Below, piece by piece: positions 26,607 through 35,136 of a stretch of 64,000 bases of DNA. How positions within the stretch are numbered: position 1 is the stretch's first letter; every line of letters begins with the position of its first letter. Where the stretch lies: assembly GCF_004217555.1 (NCBI RefSeq), contig NZ_SHKW01000007.1, positions 62,001 through 126,000 of the forward strand, written 5' to 3'. The stretch comes from Edaphobacter modestus. GTDB lineage: Bacteria > Acidobacteriota > Terriglobia > Terriglobales > Acidobacteriaceae. A model generated the notes under the pieces. That model made no database searches. It worked only from the letters and a program-made list of their open reading frames with translations, and was not told where the DNA came from. The position numbers and the translations under genes are program-made.

Positions 26607-28058
26607 ATGCGAGAACTTGGCGAAGTGCCTGAGGAAACTCGGGAGCTTGCGATGTCACGGTTTCGGTTGATTCAGCCACATCTCGAGAAGAATCAGCCCC
26701 TGCAAACCGTAGCAGCTGACGGAAAGGTACCGTTCCGGACTGCGCAGCGGTGGGTGAGCCAATACCGCAAATTCGGATTGATAGCGCTTGTACGCAAGAC
26801 AAGGGCTGACCGTGGTGCCCGCAGGGTGATCTCGCCGAAACTTAAGGCAGCCATAGAAGCGCTCGCCTTGAAGAGTCCTCCTCTACCGGTCCGGTCAATC
26901 TGGCGACAGATTCGGCAATTTGCGGAGACAATCGGTGAGCCCCCACCTCGCTACGGACTCGTTTACGATCTCATCCGTGAAATCCCAGTTGGACTGCTTA
27001 CCCTCGCCCACCGTGGAGGAAAGACGTACAGCGAAAAATTCGACCTGGTTCACCGACGGGAAGCGCCGCGACCAAACGCTATCTGGCAAGCCGATCATGC
27101 ACAATTGGGGATCCGCCTGGTAAGAGAGGCTGGTCAGATCGCCAAGCCCTGGTTGACCGTCGTCATCGATGACTATAGTCGGGCTGTTGCTGGATACTTC
27201 CTCGGCTTTGATTCTCCCTCCTCGACACGAACCGCTCTCGCCCTTCGACAAGCGATCTGGCGAAAGGGCCATCCACATTGGCAGGTATGCGGCATCCCCG
27301 ATGTGCTTTATACGGACAATGGCTCGGACTTCAAATCAAAGCACATCGAGCAGGTCGCTGTCGATCTCAAGATCCAGCTCGTGTTCTCAACACCAGGGAA
27401 GCCGCAAGGGCGTGGCCGCATCGAGCGCTTCTTCCGAACCGTCAACGAAATGTTTCTTTGCGAGCTTGACGGATTCGGAAAGAAAAGGCGACGCAAACCA
27501 AACCTCTCCATTGAGCAACTTGACGAACTCTTCCGGATATTCCTTTTTGAGACCTACCATCGACAACCCAGCACTGCTGCAAGGACGGCTCCCTCGGTGC
27601 GCTGGGAGGAAGGTGGATTTCTGCCTCGCATGCCCGAGTCTCTCGAACAGCTTGATTTGCTGCTCATGCAAGCGGTGAGCGCTCGGAAGGTGCGTCGCGA
27701 TGGCATTTACCTTCACGGTCTGCGGTATCTTTCCTTGGTTCTGGCCGCGTACGTGGGTGAAGATGTGACCGTTCGGTACGATCCCCGTGACATGGGAGAG
27801 ATTCGTGTTTTCTACAAGGATCGCTTTCTTTGTTCTGCGGTTTCCGCGGAGCTGGCAGGAGAGACCATTTCTCTCCGAGACATCACTCGAGCGCGCGACC
27901 AGCGTCGTCGCGAACTCAAAACGATCCTCCACGATCGGCAACGGGTCGTCGATTCGCTTCTGCAATTAAAAAAAGGGACGAGTTCTGAGGAGATCCATGC
28001 AAAAGCAGCCGCCGCACCCCCATCCAAAGTCCGCATCAAAAGGTACCGCAACGAGTGA
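26607..28058 (+). CDS. TniA/TnsB-like DDE transposase (Mu-type integrase core)
   Basis: The protein has 483 residues. N-terminal HTH modules (about 20-60 with PFRTAQRWVSQYRKFG, and a second at 75-135) precede a retroviral-integrase-fold core. Catalytic residues are Asp in IWQADHAQLGI (about 160), Asp in VLYTDNGSDF (about 235) and Glu in GRGRIERFF, with 35 residues between the second Asp and the Glu, the D-D35-E spacing. A Mu-transposase C-terminal beta domain (about 345-410, YVGEDVTVRYDPRDMGEIRV) and a basic tail follow. The tail would contact the partner ATPase. The end overlaps the ATPase start by 62 bases. It appears intact. Confidence 0.92.
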   Translation: MRELGEVPEETRELAMSRFRLIQPHLEKNQPLQTVAADGKVPFRTAQRWVSQYRKFGLIALVRKTRADRGARRVISPKLKAAIEALALKSPPLPVRSIWRQIRQFAETIGEPPPRYGLVYDLIREIPVGLLTLAHRGGKTYSEKFDLVHRREAPRPNAIWQADHAQLGIRLVREAGQIAKPWLTVVIDDYSRAVAGYFLGFDSPSSTRTALALRQAIWRKGHPHWQVCGIPDVLYTDNGSDFKSKHIEQVAVDLKIQLVFSTPGKPQGRGRIERFFRTVNEMFLCELDGFGKKRRRKPNLSIEQLDELFRIFLFETYHRQPSTAARTAPSVRWEEGGFLPRMPESLEQLDLLLMQAVSARKVRRDGIYLHGLRYLSLVLAAYVGEDVTVRYDPRDMGEIRVFYKDRFLCSAVSAELAGETISLRDITRARDQRRRELKTILHDRQRVVDSLLQLKKGTSSEEIHAKAAAAPPSKVRIKRYRNE

Positions 28059-28959
28059 CGGCGTATTCGTCGAGACCATTGAACACCGCAGATTTGTCGA
28101 ATTTTGCGATGCATGCCGCAATTTTCGCTACATCGGTCTGTGCTACGGGCCCCCAGGTATTGGCAAAACTCTCTCTGCTGTTCGCTACAGTCGCGCGGAT
28201 CAAATTCAACCAAGAGATGCGTGGACAAATGAAGTGAAAGACAATCGTCCAATCGACACAGTGCTCTACACGACCTCTGTGGTCAATACCCCCTCCAGGG
28301 TCGACATCGACATCTCGATGGCGAAAGAGCGAGTCAGAAACATCCTCCTGGATCCAATCCTGCAAGAAGCCAGGATTGTTCTTGACGAGATCAGACTCAA
28401 AGACGAGAAAAGACGAAGGGACATCATAGACAAACCGGGTTGCTCTCCGGAGAACCCTCCTGCAGTCGATCCCACCTACTTTGAGACATACAAGCACTAT
28501 CAAGCGAGACAGCGAGCGGTCTCGGACCCGACAACTTTGATCCTGGTGGATGAGGCTGATCGCCTCCACATGAATAGTCTCGAACAGATGCGATCGATCT
28601 TCGATCAGGGTACCGCCGGTATGGTGCTGATCGGCATGCCGGGCATCGAAAAGCGTATCGCCCGCTTTCCTCAGTTCTATTCCCGCATCGGATTCGTCCA
28701 CGAATTTCGGCCTCTGGATGCAAACCAGGTCCAGGAACTCCTTCCGCGGTGCTGGGCGCCGGCGGGTATCAAGCTCCCTGATGGGCCGCTCTCCCCAGAA
28801 GTTGTCGCAAGCCTCATACGCATGACCGGAGGAAACTTCAGGCTGCTGACCCGACTTCTAACGCAGATCGAACGAGTTCTCAGTGTGAATGACCTTCACC
28901 ATGTCTCTGTCGAGGTCGTTGAAGCGGCACGGGACAGTCTGGTGATCGGGACAAACTGA
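27997..28959 (+). CDS. TniB/TnsC-like AAA+ ATPase
   Basis: The 320-residue protein has Walker A GPPGIGKT (about 51-58) and Walker B TLILVDEADRL (about 178-188). Sensor-like text is MVLIGMPGIEKRIARFPQFY, and an arginine-rich helical lid follows. TniB/TnsC proteins polymerise on target DNA with ATP, choose the insertion site and stimulate the transposase. The start at 27997 lies inside the transposase gene, so the two are translationally coupled; a slightly later start cannot be excluded. A long insert between Walker A and Walker B (about 85-165, KDEKRRRDIIDKPG) is notable. Confidence 0.9.
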   Translation: MQKQPPHPHPKSASKGTATSDGVFVETIEHRRFVEFCDACRNFRYIGLCYGPPGIGKTLSAVRYSRADQIQPRDAWTNEVKDNRPIDTVLYTTSVVNTPSRVDIDISMAKERVRNILLDPILQEARIVLDEIRLKDEKRRRDIIDKPGCSPENPPAVDPTYFETYKHYQARQRAVSDPTTLILVDEADRLHMNSLEQMRSIFDQGTAGMVLIGMPGIEKRIARFPQFYSRIGFVHEFRPLDANQVQELLPRCWAPAGIKLPDGPLSPEVVASLIRMTGGNFRLLTRLLTQIERVLSVNDLHHVSVEVVEAARDSLVIGTN

Positions 28960-28968
28960 CCGAGCGTA

Positions 28969-29008
28969 CGCCAATTATTCCCGAAACACACGCCAAATAA
29001 TTCCGAAA
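28969..29008 (-). repeat. right-end pair of transposase binding sites
   Basis: CGCCAATTATTCCCGAAA (28969-28986) and CGCCAAATAATTCCGAAA (28991-29008) are inverted copies of the left-end 18-mers. The outer one is set 19 bases inside the terminal repeat, while at the left end the equivalent site overlaps it. The ends are therefore asymmetric. Confidence 0.8.
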
Positions 29009-29144
29009 CTCGGCGCCATTTAAAGCTGAAAGCTACACGCCTATATAGGAAGCAAGATGTTTTTACAGGATGCCTTTTCAAGAAGCCGCTCTATTTAATA
29101 TTCCCAGTAGGTAGGCGCTGCGCGCCGACGGGCGAGTAGGGACA

Positions 29145-30158
29145 CTAAGACGACGAACCTGAAGCTTCGAGTGCCTTTCTCGATCCCAGCTTGGGAAACC
29201 CGGCAAAGAAGCTGGTCCCAACTGGAAGAGGGTAGATCGTGAGACCCGAGCTCGATACGTCGAACCGGATCTGGTTGATCGGATCTGGGAGGGTCTTGAG
29301 TATCGTCTTAGCTTTTCGGAACTGTTGAGCCCATCTGTCCTGGTTCGAGTCGGAGTTGTCGAACTGCTCCTGGAGATAGCGCCAGGGGATGAAGCTCTGA
29401 GTCGCGCCGGCGAACGCCCGCCAGTAGAGGAAGACGACATAGTCCATTAGCCGGTGGGATTTCTGAGTGGCGATCAAAAGTTCTATGGGAATGGGGACCG
29501 GCTGCTTTTGAAGCTCCATGAAGAACCGGAGTCCGAAGGTGACCTCCTGCTTGGCAGCCAACATCTCGGCTATTGAGATCGATGGCTTCCACTTCCCTTC
29601 TTCATCCACTTCGGCGGTGATTCTGGCGTTGTCAATGATCGGGCATTTCCAGTGCTCGACTATCTTCTGGTTCACATCCAGGTACTCAACCGTGATTCCC
29701 AGATAGGCGATCCTGGTGAACCGCTCCTGGACAGATTTGTAGTGATAGCCTGAATCCGGATTTAGGCCGAAGAGGCGCATGTACTCGTTGGCGTGGCCCC
29801 AGCGTAGAAGAGGGCTTTGCTGGAGAACCGCCTTGTTCGTCAAAAAGTAGGCCATGGTCCGGTCCGTCCGGAATGGAAGCGGCACATCGGGGTTGGTCCG
29901 GCTAAATGTCACCTTAACCGAGCTGCCGTCCGCGAGCCGCGACCGCCGGACGACATAACTCGCATCAGTCTTGTTGATTGGAAGTCCGCAATAGATGAGC
30001 ATCTGGGCTGTGAACAACTTGTCGCCGCTCAGGCCGGCCTTCCAGATCCCCATTAGCTTTTCAACTTGATTCTTGGCCGCCTTTTCCCTCTCCAGACGAT
30101 AGTCGGAGTATCCGGGCAATATCTCCTGCGTATTTTTGGGCGGCTTCCGCATCCTCAA
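29145..30158 (-). CDS. repA: plasmid replication initiator RepA
   Basis: The 337-residue protein starts at ATG 30158. It matches the plasmid RepA (RepA_C) pattern: an N-terminal KLFTAQMLIYCGLPINKTDA, then a long helical and winged region (RTDRTMAYFLTNKAVLQQSP, FGLRFFMELQKQPVPIPIEL) and LMDYVVFLYWRAF. Initiators of this family bind iterons and recruit the replication machinery. It lies downstream of parA and parB-like genes in the same direction, the usual plasmid backbone order. The symbol is used in the family sense. The gene appears intact. Confidence 0.82.
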   Translation of the reverse strand: MRMRKPPKNTQEILPGYSDYRLEREKAAKNQVEKLMGIWKAGLSGDKLFTAQMLIYCGLPINKTDASYVVRRSRLADGSSVKVTFSRTNPDVPLPFRTDRTMAYFLTNKAVLQQSPLLRWGHANEYMRLFGLNPDSGYHYKSVQERFTRIAYLGITVEYLDVNQKIVEHWKCPIIDNARITAEVDEEGKWKPSISIAEMLAAKQEVTFGLRFFMELQKQPVPIPIELLIATQKSHRLMDYVVFLYWRAFAGATQSFIPWRYLQEQFDNSDSNQDRWAQQFRKAKTILKTLPDPINQIRFDVSSSGLTIYPLPVGTSFFAGFPKLGSRKALEASGSSS

Positions 30159-30184
30159 GTATTAGCTTCGGTCCTTTGCACAGA

Positions 30185-30230
30185 AGAGGACGGGAGAGCG
30201 ATCAGGTTTGATCGGCCCTCGGCGTCCTCT
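30185..30230. promoter_or_regulatory. inverted repeat upstream of repA
   Basis: AGAGGACG (30185-30192) pairs with CGTCCTCT (30223-30230), enclosing a second small inverted repeat (GATC at 30200 and 30210). It sits 27 bases upstream of the repA start, so it may be an autoregulatory site, an attenuator, or a leader structure controlling copy number. Confidence 0.4.
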
Positions 30231-30241
30231 CGATAATTGGC

Positions 30242-30769
30242 TTACATGTCCTCTGGATAATCGATCCCGAGGAAGTTGCATATCGCTTTGGTAATGATCG
30301 CTTCTCGGGTGACTGTGATGCCCTCAAGATTCTTCGTTAGTACCTCTTTGGTTAACGCTTTATCGACGCTGGGGTGAATGCGAAGACTGATCTGCTTTTT
30401 GGTCGTTCGCTCACCAAAGTTCGAATAGAAGCTCTCCTTCTGATTCGCAACCTGAGCCTGGACTGGGTCCAGGGCAGCAGCCACTTCCCTGCTCTGCCGG
30501 CTCACCCGACTTCCGTTCGAATGGGTTGTTGATGGGACAGATGCCGGATCTGACGCTGGCTCAGCTGGAGAAGTCGGTTCGACTCGACTCGTGGTAGGCT
30601 CCTCGACCACATTGATGACAGAAGTCTCCACGGCTACAGATTCTGGAGCGGTGGCCTGAGATGGGACCAAGGTCGGTGACATCAGATCCATCCTGACGAT
30701 CGGTTCATCATCGTCGGCTAGGTCAGTTAGGCTGAAGCGCTTATTTGTTTGTCTGCCGGCTTGAGGCAT
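30242..30769 (-). CDS. ParB-like centromere-binding partner protein (small type)
   Basis: The 175-residue protein has a disordered, Ser/Pro/Thr-rich N-terminal half (about 28-110) and a compact C-terminal part: KKQISLRIHPSVDKALTKEV then ITVTREAIITKAICNFLGID (about 123-170). That pattern resembles ribbon-helix-helix DNA-binding proteins used as centromere binders with ParA of type Ib systems. The start at 30769 overlaps the end of parA by 43 bases, so the two are coupled. The assignment rests on operon position and on the RHH-like end. Confidence 0.6.
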   Translation of the reverse strand: MPQAGRQTNKRFSLTDLADDDEPIVRMDLMSPTLVPSQATAPESVAVETSVINVVEEPTTSRVEPTSPAEPASDPASVPSTTHSNGSRVSRQSREVAAALDPVQAQVANQKESFYSNFGERTTKKQISLRIHPSVDKALTKEVLTKNLEGITVTREAIITKAICNFLGIDYPEDM

Positions 30770-31425
30770 TCGAGGATCTCCATAATGAGCTTTCGATATT
30801 GAGAGGAAGAGGGAGACTTTGGCGCGTATTCCCGTACCGATAGTCCCGTCATACCGGCTTCAGCGACGGCCGCGGTGTCTGTGATCGCCGTCTTGAGGAT
30901 GAAGGCTCGCTGTCCGGGAATGGATTTCGTCGCCTTGACCAGACTGATTTCCCCTTCCTTATCGAGCCTGCGGCTCGCATGCTTTGCATTATGGAAAAGC
31001 ATGAACCGTAGATTCTTGTTTTCCTTCATGACCGACGCGACGAAAAGAATCATATATTTCGTGGCTTCCAGATCGAGACCTGTAGCGCGTACAGGCGTGA
31101 TGACTGCATCGGATGCCTGCACAGCAGCCATCGTGATATCCACGATGTTTCCGGGACAGTCGATAAGAATGATATCCAGATCGGAGCGCTGCTTGAGTTC
31201 GGACAAGTCCTCTATCAAGAGTCCTGTAGGGATAGTCACCACGCTAAAACTATTGAGACCTTGCTTTCGACGGTGCCTGTACCATTGCGTGAAAGATGCC
31301 TGCGGGTCCATGTCGATAACATGAATGCGGTAACCCACAACAGATAGCTCAACAGCTATCTGTTGTGCTGTAGTGGTTTTACCTGCGCCACCTTTCTGGT
31401 TTGCAATACTGATGATGATTGCCAT
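30727..31425 (-). CDS. parA: plasmid partition ATPase ParA
   Basis: The 232-residue protein has a deviant Walker A motif KGGAGKTTTAQQIA at residues 10-23, Walker A' IHVIDMDPQASFTQW (about 34-48) and Walker B DIILIDCPGNIVDI (about 84-97). Without an N-terminal HTH it is the short (type Ib) ParA form. It would bind nucleoid DNA with ATP and move the plasmid through the ParB-centromere complex. It is the first gene of parA-parB-repA, reading away from the repeats at 31487. Confidence 0.9.
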   Translation of the reverse strand: MAIIISIANQKGGAGKTTTAQQIAVELSVVGYRIHVIDMDPQASFTQWYRHRRKQGLNSFSVVTIPTGLLIEDLSELKQRSDLDIILIDCPGNIVDITMAAVQASDAVITPVRATGLDLEATKYMILFVASVMKENKNLRFMLFHNAKHASRRLDKEGEISLVKATKSIPGQRAFILKTAITDTAAVAEAGMTGLSVREYAPKSPSSSQYRKLIMEILECLKPADKQISASA

Positions 31426-32401
31426 AGAAGCGAGGCTAGCAGCGATCGAACCCCGCCATAAGTAACCACTGCGGTACGTCCTTGCTGGTAGCTTGGTAGC
31501 AACATAGGTAGGTAGGTAGCTTGGTAGACGGATAGCAGTCTGCCAAGCTTTATCTGCGCCTGCCGGTATCTAACGCTGGCTGCGGAGCCAGCTTGCGATC
31601 TTGCGTGTGATCTGAAGCCAGCGAGGTTCGAATCGTCTTCACAATCCAAAGATATCAAAGGGCTTGAGACAAAGAAATGGCGCCGCATCTCGGCGCCTTC
31701 AACAGCTTTGAACGACCAGAAAAGTTCGTTTAGGTATCGTTAGATAGGATCGTTTACGATCAGAGGGGTTTCCAGGTGGGTTTGATGGAGTGTAAATCGA
31801 ATCGACTGTGATGAATGAAAGAACATGCACTAACTTAGATGAGGATTATTTATCGCATCTGTTGAAATACCGTGACTTAATGGTCCGGTTGGTCCAACAC
31901 GGAATGAATCGTAACCTCATTTCATAAGTTTTTCAGTCCGGTGACCAAGGCTCTGAGCTGGTCCAATCTTACCTTTCACGTTAAGAGCGAGCCCTTGCCA
32001 TCAATAACCCTAAGACATTTCGTGATCGCATCGATTTGGTCCTCTACTGAATCCGCCATAAAAGCACCTCTGCCCCATAATTTCGCATTCACGCATTAAT
32101 CCAAACCGTCTATTTCCTGCTTTATGTAAGCTGAAATGCTGCTTCCTGTCCCAAATACCGGCCAGCATTCCGTTCGAGGAGACCATCTGCCTGGCGACCT
32201 GTTGCATCGTCCATGCACGCTCTGAATCCGGAAATTAGATCTAAGGGGCGATTGTCGGGGCTGAAAGCGCGAAGACGGTCGCCAGAATCGGTCATATTCG
32301 ACTGTTCCAGCCTGATCATCACTTCGGTCTACCCATCTAAGCTCGATGCGAACATCCCTATCTGGTCCACGGCTTGCCGAAGATGTGAATAAAATCATGC
32401 C
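31426..32401. other. gene-poor candidate origin/centromere region
   Basis: Nearly 1 kb has no credible gene. It starts with repeats (next entry). At 31720-31765 short ATCGTT/GATCGTTTACGATC motifs occur, and 31790-31930 is AT-richer than the surroundings, with two GGTCCGGTTGGTCC-type motifs at about 31883 and 31955. Position upstream of parA and composition fit an origin or centromere, but clear iterons recognised by RepA are not evident. Confidence 0.45.
31487..31552 (+). repeat. direct repeats upstream of parA (candidate partition site)
   Basis: GGTAGCTTGGTAG occurs at 31487-31499 and 31515-31527, with a GGTA run (AGGTAGGTAGGTAG) between them and an inverted CCAAGCT at 31543. Small ParA/RHH systems commonly bind direct repeats just upstream of parA, as here, 60 bases before its start. 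Confidence 0.5.
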
Positions 32402-32893
32402 ATGTCGCGAGCCAGCTGGGGCAAAGGGATACTTGTCGTTTTCGGTGTGATTATCGTAATACTTGGAAGCACTTACCTTTATCTGATTTCGCCGCATCAC
32501 AACTCCGCCCCTCCCGAGTCCGCAGACGGATTGATCGACAGGGCCGACACCTTAGCCTGGGGAAATCGTTGGGCAGATGCGCTGCCGTTATACGCGAGAG
32601 CGCAGCATCTGTTCGAAGGTCAGAAGCAGCCCTCCAAGCGCTGTATGCCCAAGTGAGCCAGATTCCACCTGACGAATCGGGAAGTGTTCCAGGCAAGATC
32701 TTCCAACTGACCCAGGACCTGGGAAAGCCAGCAGCTCAAGACCCGGAAACAAGGCTCCGTATTCTCACAATCCAGGGGGTGCTGGAGACGAATTACGATG
32801 CAGCGCAGGCGCGGACCATATGGGAGCGAGTGAAAAACCTCGCCTTGAAACGCGGGCATTTGGAGCTGGCGTCCCGAGCAGAAGGAGAGCAGG
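32402..32893 (+). pseudogene. membrane-anchored TPR protein, N-terminal part, frameshifted and truncated
   Basis: From ATG 32402 there is a transmembrane anchor (ILVVFGVIIVILGSTYLYLI) and the start of a helical repeat domain (LIDRADTLAWGNRWADALPL). At about 32637 one G is missing from what would be AAGGCGCTG. The next frame continues ALYAQVSQIPPDESGS, then LRILTIQGVLETNYDAAQAR and LALKRGHLELASRAEGEQG to about 32893. Related acidobacterial proteins continue into further repeats and an output domain, which are missing here. Confidence 0.6.
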
Positions 32894-33171
32894 GAACCTT
32901 CACAATGGCATCAAGCAGGCCCCCATAGCAAATAGCGCAATGGTGAAACCCGCTTCGCCCAACGCCACGCAGGTTAACAGCTTTGAGGCACAACAGCGCC
33001 TCATCCAGATGCGCGATGCTGAGGAGCGACAACGACAGGCAATGCTTGCCGCCCAAAATGCACAGCTCCAGCAAGAACAGGCCATTCCTGGCCCGGAGTC
33101 GCCCAGCGCTGCGCCGATGACGCAAGCGCAGAGGAATGCCATGTATGGCACAGGCAGTCGTTACGGTGGAG
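32890..33171 (+). pseudogene. fragment resembling a VirB10/TrbI linker region
   Basis: One frame reads IANSAMVKPASPNATQVNSF, then EERQRQAMLAAQNAQLQQEQ and MTQAQRNAMYGTGSRYGG. This Gln/Ala-rich, proline-containing text is like the region between the membrane helix and the beta-barrel of VirB10/TrbI of conjugative type IV secretion systems. It is joined without a gap to the TPR fragment on the left and to the reverse-oriented sulfatase at about 33172 on the right. Low confidence, because such linkers are of low complexity. Confidence 0.3.
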
Positions 33172-35122
33172 TAGAGGTCGGTACCCACGTCAGCCGTTTC
33201 AGTTCCGAATATCAAAGGAATGGTGTGTTCGATTCTGCCCGTCGCGACCTTCTTCCCGTTGATCGAGATCGTCCCTGTGCCACCCGCACCGAGCTTGCCG
33301 CCGTCATAGACGAAGTCGTAAGTGACGATGACAGGGCCAGCGGGCAGGCGCTCTTTGGAAGCAATCGTTGTCACGTTGCCCAGGAAGTTATAGGCAAACG
33401 CAGGCTTGCCTCCTTTGACATACAGACTCCAGCCAGAATGCGCGCCACCCTGTGCGAGGATGACCCCCGAAGCACTGCGCTGTTGCACCTCGAGGTCCGC
33501 GGTAATCGAGGAACTCTGGTTCTTCACATTGATGAAGGCGTTCTCTTTCATCCCCACCATGCCGGGAAAGACCGTTAGTGATGTCCGACCTGCCATGAGA
33601 TCGGGACGCCCGGCGATCGAGGCAACGAATCGCTCCTGGATGCGGTCGTCGAGCGGAAGCACGTTGTTCTTGACCGCCTCCGCCATGAATGCGTTTTGCA
33701 TCTCCTTCAACTTGGTGGGTTCCTTCGCAGCAAGATTGTTGGAACAACTGAAGTCTTCCGCTGTGTTGTACAACTCCCACTTGTCCTCGGCGAAAGTTCC
33801 GCGAGGTTTCTTTTCCCACGCTACCTTGTGCAGAGTCGTCGCGTACCATCCGTCCCTGTAGATGCCACGATTCCCGCCGAACTCGTAGTACTGAATCGTG
33901 TGATCCGACTTCACCTGAGGGTTGGTAAACGAACTGAGCATGCTCACACCATCCATGGGCTTTTGCGGAACGCCATTAACCGTCTTGGGCTGCGGCAGTC
34001 CTGCTGCCGCCAGCACTGTCGGAGCGACGTCGATCAGGTGGTAGTACTGGTTGCGGACCTCACCCTTTGCCTTGATCACCTTCGGCCAGAAAACCACCAT
34101 GCCGTTGGTGGTCCCCCCATACTGCGTATGGAACTGTGAGTATGCGAACGGTGTGTTATCCCCAATCGACCAGCCAGCCGGTGGCGTCATTGCTGAGTGC
34201 GGCCCACCCACCTCATCAAGGTGCGCCAGCTGGTATTGCAACGTCTCCTCCGCCAGGTTGAATGAGCTCAACGTATTGAACGTGCCGAGCCGGCCGCCGT
34301 TGGGGCTCGCGCCATTGTCTCCCGCGATGTAGATGATCAGCGTGTTATCCATCGCTCCCATCTCATCGGCGGCCTGCAGCACCCTGCCGATCTCGTAGTC
34401 GGTCAGCTCGGCGAACGCCGCGAAGACCTCCTGATACCGGATAGCGATCTTCTTCTCGTCCGGGCTCAGTTTGTCCCAATCCTCCATGATGTCCGGCTTG
34501 GCTGTGAGCTGGGTGTTGGCTGGGACGATGCCGAGCTTCTTTTGACGCGTAAGAATCTCTTCGCGGTACTTGTCCCATCCCTCATCGAACTTGCCTTTGT
34601 ACTTGTCGCGCCAGGACTGCGGCAACTGTACCGGGTCATGCATGCCTTGCGCTGCGTAGTAGACAAAGAAAGGCTTATCCGGAGTGAGAGTCTTCTGTGT
34701 CTTGATCCAGGAGATGGCATGGTCCGCGATATCTGTCTGGTAGTAGTAGTTGGGGTCCTTCGATGGGGGCACCTGCGTCGTGTTGTCATGGATGGATGGC
34801 GAGAACTGGTCGGACTCGCCAATCACATTGCCATAAAACCTCTCGAACCCCACCCCGGTGGGCCACTGGTCGAACGGCCCCGTGAGTCCGCTCTCCCAAG
34901 GCACATACTCGTGGGACTTGCCGAACATCGCGGTGCTGTAGCCGTTAAATCTCATGATCTTTGCCAGCGGAGCCACGCTGTTCGGAAGCACGGAGTTCTG
35001 CCCCGGAAAGCCAGTGGCCATTTCCGAGACGGAACCCATGTTGGCGCCATGCGAGTTGCGGCCCGTGAGAAGCGCCACGCGGCTCGCCGAGCAAAGTGGA
35101 TTCACATGGAAGTTGGTGTAGA
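33172..35122 (-). pseudogene. arylsulfatase, truncated at both ends
   Basis: About 650 codons of a type I sulfatase are open. The N-terminal metal-binding DD motif is lost, and the visible part begins GIYTNFHVNPLCSASRVALL. The formylglycine site is CSASR, with Ala in place of the usual Pro of CxPxR. ATMFGKSHEYVPWES-like text (TAMFGKSHEYVPWE) and the metal-ligand region IIYIAGDNGASPNGG follow. A C-terminal beta domain (about KNQSSSITADLEVQQRSASG) ends abruptly at VGTDLYS. The 5' break is a junction with an IS1111-type transposase near 35120. The 3' break at about 33172 joins the TrbI-like fragment. It would have been a periplasmic sulfate-ester hydrolase. Confidence 0.85.
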
Positions 35123-35136
35123 TCCCGGCCCAGTTC

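Larger units (their letters stand above)
26545..29039 (+). mobile_element. 2.5-kb two-gene TniA/TniB transposon
   Basis: The terminal inverted repeat is 12 bp and perfect: CGTGTAGCTTTC (26545-26556) against its complement (29028-29039). Each end also carries two copies of an 18-bp subterminal site. Left: TTTCGGAATTATTTGGCG at 26553 and a one-base variant at 26576. Right, inverted: at 28991 and a variant at 28969. Multiple sites at each end are typical of Tn7/Tn5053/Mu-type transposons. It carries only a TniA-like transposase and a TniB-like ATPase, with no TniQ, resolvase or cargo. No 5-bp target duplication is seen. It truncates the IS5-like transposase. Confidence 0.85.

Noticed and set aside
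26545..29039. CRISPR-associated transposon (CAST)
   Set aside because: TniA and TniB are present, but there is no TniQ, no Cas12k or Cascade gene and no CRISPR repeats anywhere in the window.
31487..31552. CRISPR-like short repeats
   Set aside because: Only two direct copies with no regular spacers; better explained as a partition site.
32096..32500. 134-codon minus-strand frame upstream of the TPR fragment
   Set aside because: Overlaps the better-supported membrane-anchored frame on the plus strand and has no recognisable content.
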